Origin: Glycomyces niveus
GTDB taxonomy: Bacteria; Actinomycetota; Actinomycetes; Mycobacteriales; Micromonosporaceae
NCBI RefSeq assembly: GCF_017592475.1
Contig: NZ_JAGFNP010000003.1
Location: 186,001-250,000 of the forward strand
Reading direction: 5' to 3'
DNA length: 64,000 nt
Of this stretch, positions 62,327-64,000 are shown in pieces. The notes under the pieces are model-generated. The model saw nothing but the letters and a program-made list of their open reading frames with translations, was not told the origin of the DNA and made no database searches. Numbering within the stretch: the stretch's first letter is position 1; each line of letters starts with the position of its first letter. Position numbers and translations under genes: made by a program.

Positions 62327-62953
62327 TTACTCGGCAGCGGCGGCGGCTTCGGCCGGGGCTTCCTCGGCCTCGGCGGCCTCGGCCTCTTCGTCCTCGGCCG
62401 GGGCCTCGCCGCGCGGCTCGCTCACGGTGGCGACGGTCTGCTCGCCGTCGGTGAGGATGACGACGCCCTCGGGCGCGGTGATCTCGGAGACGACGCGCTG
62501 CGAACCGATGGTCAGGCCCTCGAGGTCCACCTCGATGGACTCGGGGATGTGGGTGGCCTCGGCCTCGACGGACAGAGCGGTGAGCTCGTGCACGACCAGG
62601 CCGCCCTTCTCCACCTCACCGGTGAAGGACAGCGGGACCTCGGTGGTGACCTTCTCGCCGCGGCGGACGATCAGCAGGTCGGCGTGGACGATCTCGTCGC
62701 GCAGCGGGTCGCGCTGGATGTCCTTGGGGATCACCAGCTCGCGGGTGCCGTCGGTGACCTCGATCGCGATGAGCTGGTTGGCGCCGCCCTTGCGGATGGC
62801 GGCGGCGAGCTCGAGCGAGGGAAGGGAAATGTGGAGCGGCTTCTCGCCGTGGCCGTAGACCACCGCGGGAACCTTTCCAGCCCGGCGCGTACGGCGGGCA
62901 CCGCCCTTCCCGAAGTCAGTGCGAGGCTCGGCGCTGATACGAACTTCGGACAC
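62327..62953 (-). CDS. rplY: 50S ribosomal protein L25/general stress protein Ctc
   Basis: Binds 5S rRNA. The 208-residue product is the long (CTC/TL5) form: an N-terminal L25 domain (GKGGARRTRRAGKVPAVVYG) and a C-terminal beta domain, then an Ala/Glu tail (AEDEEAEAAEAEEAPAEAAA). GTG start at 62951-62953 has GGGGAG at proper spacing. It lies between prs and pth. Confidence 0.96.
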   Translation of the reverse strand: MSEVRISAEPRTDFGKGGARRTRRAGKVPAVVYGHGEKPLHISLPSLELAAAIRKGGANQLIAIEVTDGTRELVIPKDIQRDPLRDEIVHADLLIVRRGEKVTTEVPLSFTGEVEKGGLVVHELTALSVEAEATHIPESIEVDLEGLTIGSQRVVSEITAPEGVVILTDGEQTVATVSEPRGEAPAEDEEAEAAEAEEAPAEAAAAAE

Positions 62954-63154
62954 GGAAATACTCCCCTGTTTTTTAGCAACATTTCATGCGGCGCTCGACG
63001 CTCACGTCGGCATTCAGAAGGGCACAGCAGCCCTGAAAAGACCTACGCCTTTGCGTCGATTACGGCGCCCTCTGGAGGACACCCTCGCCGTCGGCAACCC
63101 CACCAGAGTACTACGCGCATCAGATCAGGCTTGACACGGGCGTCGATATGTGAC

Positions 63155-64000
63155 TTACGAGAGACCGCCGAAGAGGGTGGTGACCGAGCCGTCGTTGAAG
63201 ACCTCCCAGATGGCCTTCGCGACGAGCGGCGCGATGGACAGGGTGGTGATCTTCTCCAGGTCCTGGGCTTCCTTGGGGAGCGGGAGGGTGTTGGTGACGA
63301 TGACCTCGCTGACCGGGGCCTTGGCGAGGCGCTCGACGGCGGGGCCGGACATGATCGCGTGGGTGGAGGCGATCACGATGTCCTCGACGCCCGACTCGGC
63401 GAGCATCTCGGCCGCGGAGCAGATGGTGCCGGCGGTGTCGATCATGTCGTCGATGAGGAGGCAGGTGCGCCCTTCGACGTCGCCGACGACCTTGTGCGCG
63501 ACGACCTGGTTGGGCTTGAGCGGGTCGCGGGTCTTGTGCACGAACGCGATCGGGCAGCCGCCGAGCCGGTCGGACCAGCGCTCGGCGAGGCGCACGCGGC
63601 CGGTGTCGGGCGAGACGACGGCCATCTGGCGGTCGGCGTACTTCTCCTCGACGTAGCGGGCGAGGGTGCCCATGGCGAAGAGGTGGTCGACGGGGCCGTC
63701 GAAGAATCCCTGGATCTGGGCGGTGTGGAGGTCCACGGTGAGGATGCGGTCGGCGCCGGCGGTCTTGAGCAGGTCGGCCATGAGGCGCGCGGAGATGGGC
63801 TCGCGGCCGCGGTGCTTCTTGTCCTGGCGCGCGTACGGGTAGAACGGCAGCACGACGGTGATGCGCTTGGCCGAGCCGCGCTTGAGCGCGTCGATCATGA
63901 TGAGGGTCTCCATGACCCACTCGTTGATCGGGGCGGGCATGGACTGCACGACGAAGGCGTCGCAGCCGCGGACCGACTCCTGGTAGCGCACGAAGAGCTC
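63155..64000 (-). CDS. prs: Ribose-phosphate pyrophosphokinase, C-terminal part (runs off the window)
   Basis: Makes PRPP from ribose 5-phosphate and ATP for nucleotide, His and Trp synthesis. 281 residues are visible; about 45 N-terminal residues lie beyond base 64000. Motifs: PYARQDKKHRGREPISARLM (ATP-binding loop), ILTVDLHTAQIQGFFDGPVD, and the PRPP site GRTCLLIDDMIDTAGTI. A 201-base gap with no gene separates it from rplY. Confidence 0.96.
   Translation of the reverse strand, partial: ELFVRYQESVRGCDAFVVQSMPAPINEWVMETLIMIDALKRGSAKRITVVLPFYPYARQDKKHRGREPISARLMADLLKTAGADRILTVDLHTAQIQGFFDGPVDHLFAMGTLARYVEEKYADRQMAVVSPDTGRVRLAERWSDRLGGCPIAFVHKTRDPLKPNQVVAHKVVGDVEGRTCLLIDDMIDTAGTICSAAEMLAESGVEDIVIASTHAIMSGPAVERLAKAPVSEVIVTNTLPLPKEAQDLEKITTLSIAPLVAKAIWEVFNDGSVTTLFGGLS

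Overview
The window reads as chromosomal sequence from a high-GC actinobacterium. Evidence for this: a SepIVA-like DivIVA-domain protein, DUF3515, DUF3105 and DUF3558 proteins, an alpha subunit of ATP synthase with a C-terminal extension, a gamma subunit with an extra acidic loop, a Rho factor with a long arginine/acid-rich insertion, and many GTG/TTG starts. A Glycomyces-like or Micromonosporales-like origin is plausible, but the genus cannot be fixed from the sequence alone. Most of the window is core genome. I found no tRNA or rRNA gene, CRISPR array, prophage or insertion sequence.

Layout. 0-4 kb: the 5' part of smc, a small coiled-coil protein, a CAP-domain protein, a LuxR-type regulator and mutM. 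4-12.5 kb: a minus-strand run of a proline-rich membrane protein, a DAK2/FakA protein, recG, rsmD, coaD, sepIVA-like, DUF177, rpmF and rnc. 12.9-15.9 kb: rpmB, thiL, an Lrp-type sensor domain, DUF3515 and an Mpg-type DNA glycosylase. 16-28.5 kb: an accessory surface-polysaccharide locus with a secreted GH26-like hydrolase, Wzz with a kinase-like domain that has lost its P-loop, Wzy, an APH-fold kinase, two sulfotransferases, a Wzx flippase, a methyltransferase, a WecG/TagA glycosyltransferase and a GT2. 28.5-36 kb: the F1Fo ATP synthase operon, which ends at atpD with no atpC. 36-41.5 kb: a low-molecular-weight tyrosine phosphatase, tsaC-like, prmC, prfA, rpmE and rho. 42-48.5 kb: argS-lysA-hom-thrC-thrB. 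48.5-53 kb: two DUF3105 paralogues, DUF305, a disordered membrane protein, a YjbR-like protein and an Rpn-like nuclease-fold protein. 53-56.3 kb: cysD-cysN-cysQ. 56.4-60 kb: an orphan type VII-associated trio and a protein of unknown function. 60-64 kb: a polyprenyl glycosylphosphotransferase, pth, rplY and the 3' part of prs.

How the genes may work together. The most interesting reading is a complete Wzx/Wzy-type polysaccharide pathway with sulfate decoration. The sugar transferase at 60-61.6 kb could start the lipid-linked unit. The WecG-like and GT2 enzymes would extend it, the methyltransferase, sulfotransferases and kinase would modify it, Wzx would flip it, and Wzy with Wzz would polymerise it. 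CysD/CysN would make APS and CysQ would clear PAP, which would support sulfate activation. The main anomalies are the missing atpC beside this locus, the inactive-looking Wzz kinase domain, a methyltransferase frame that runs about 500 bases antisense through its convergent neighbour, and a nuclease-fold gene framed by two almost identical hairpins.
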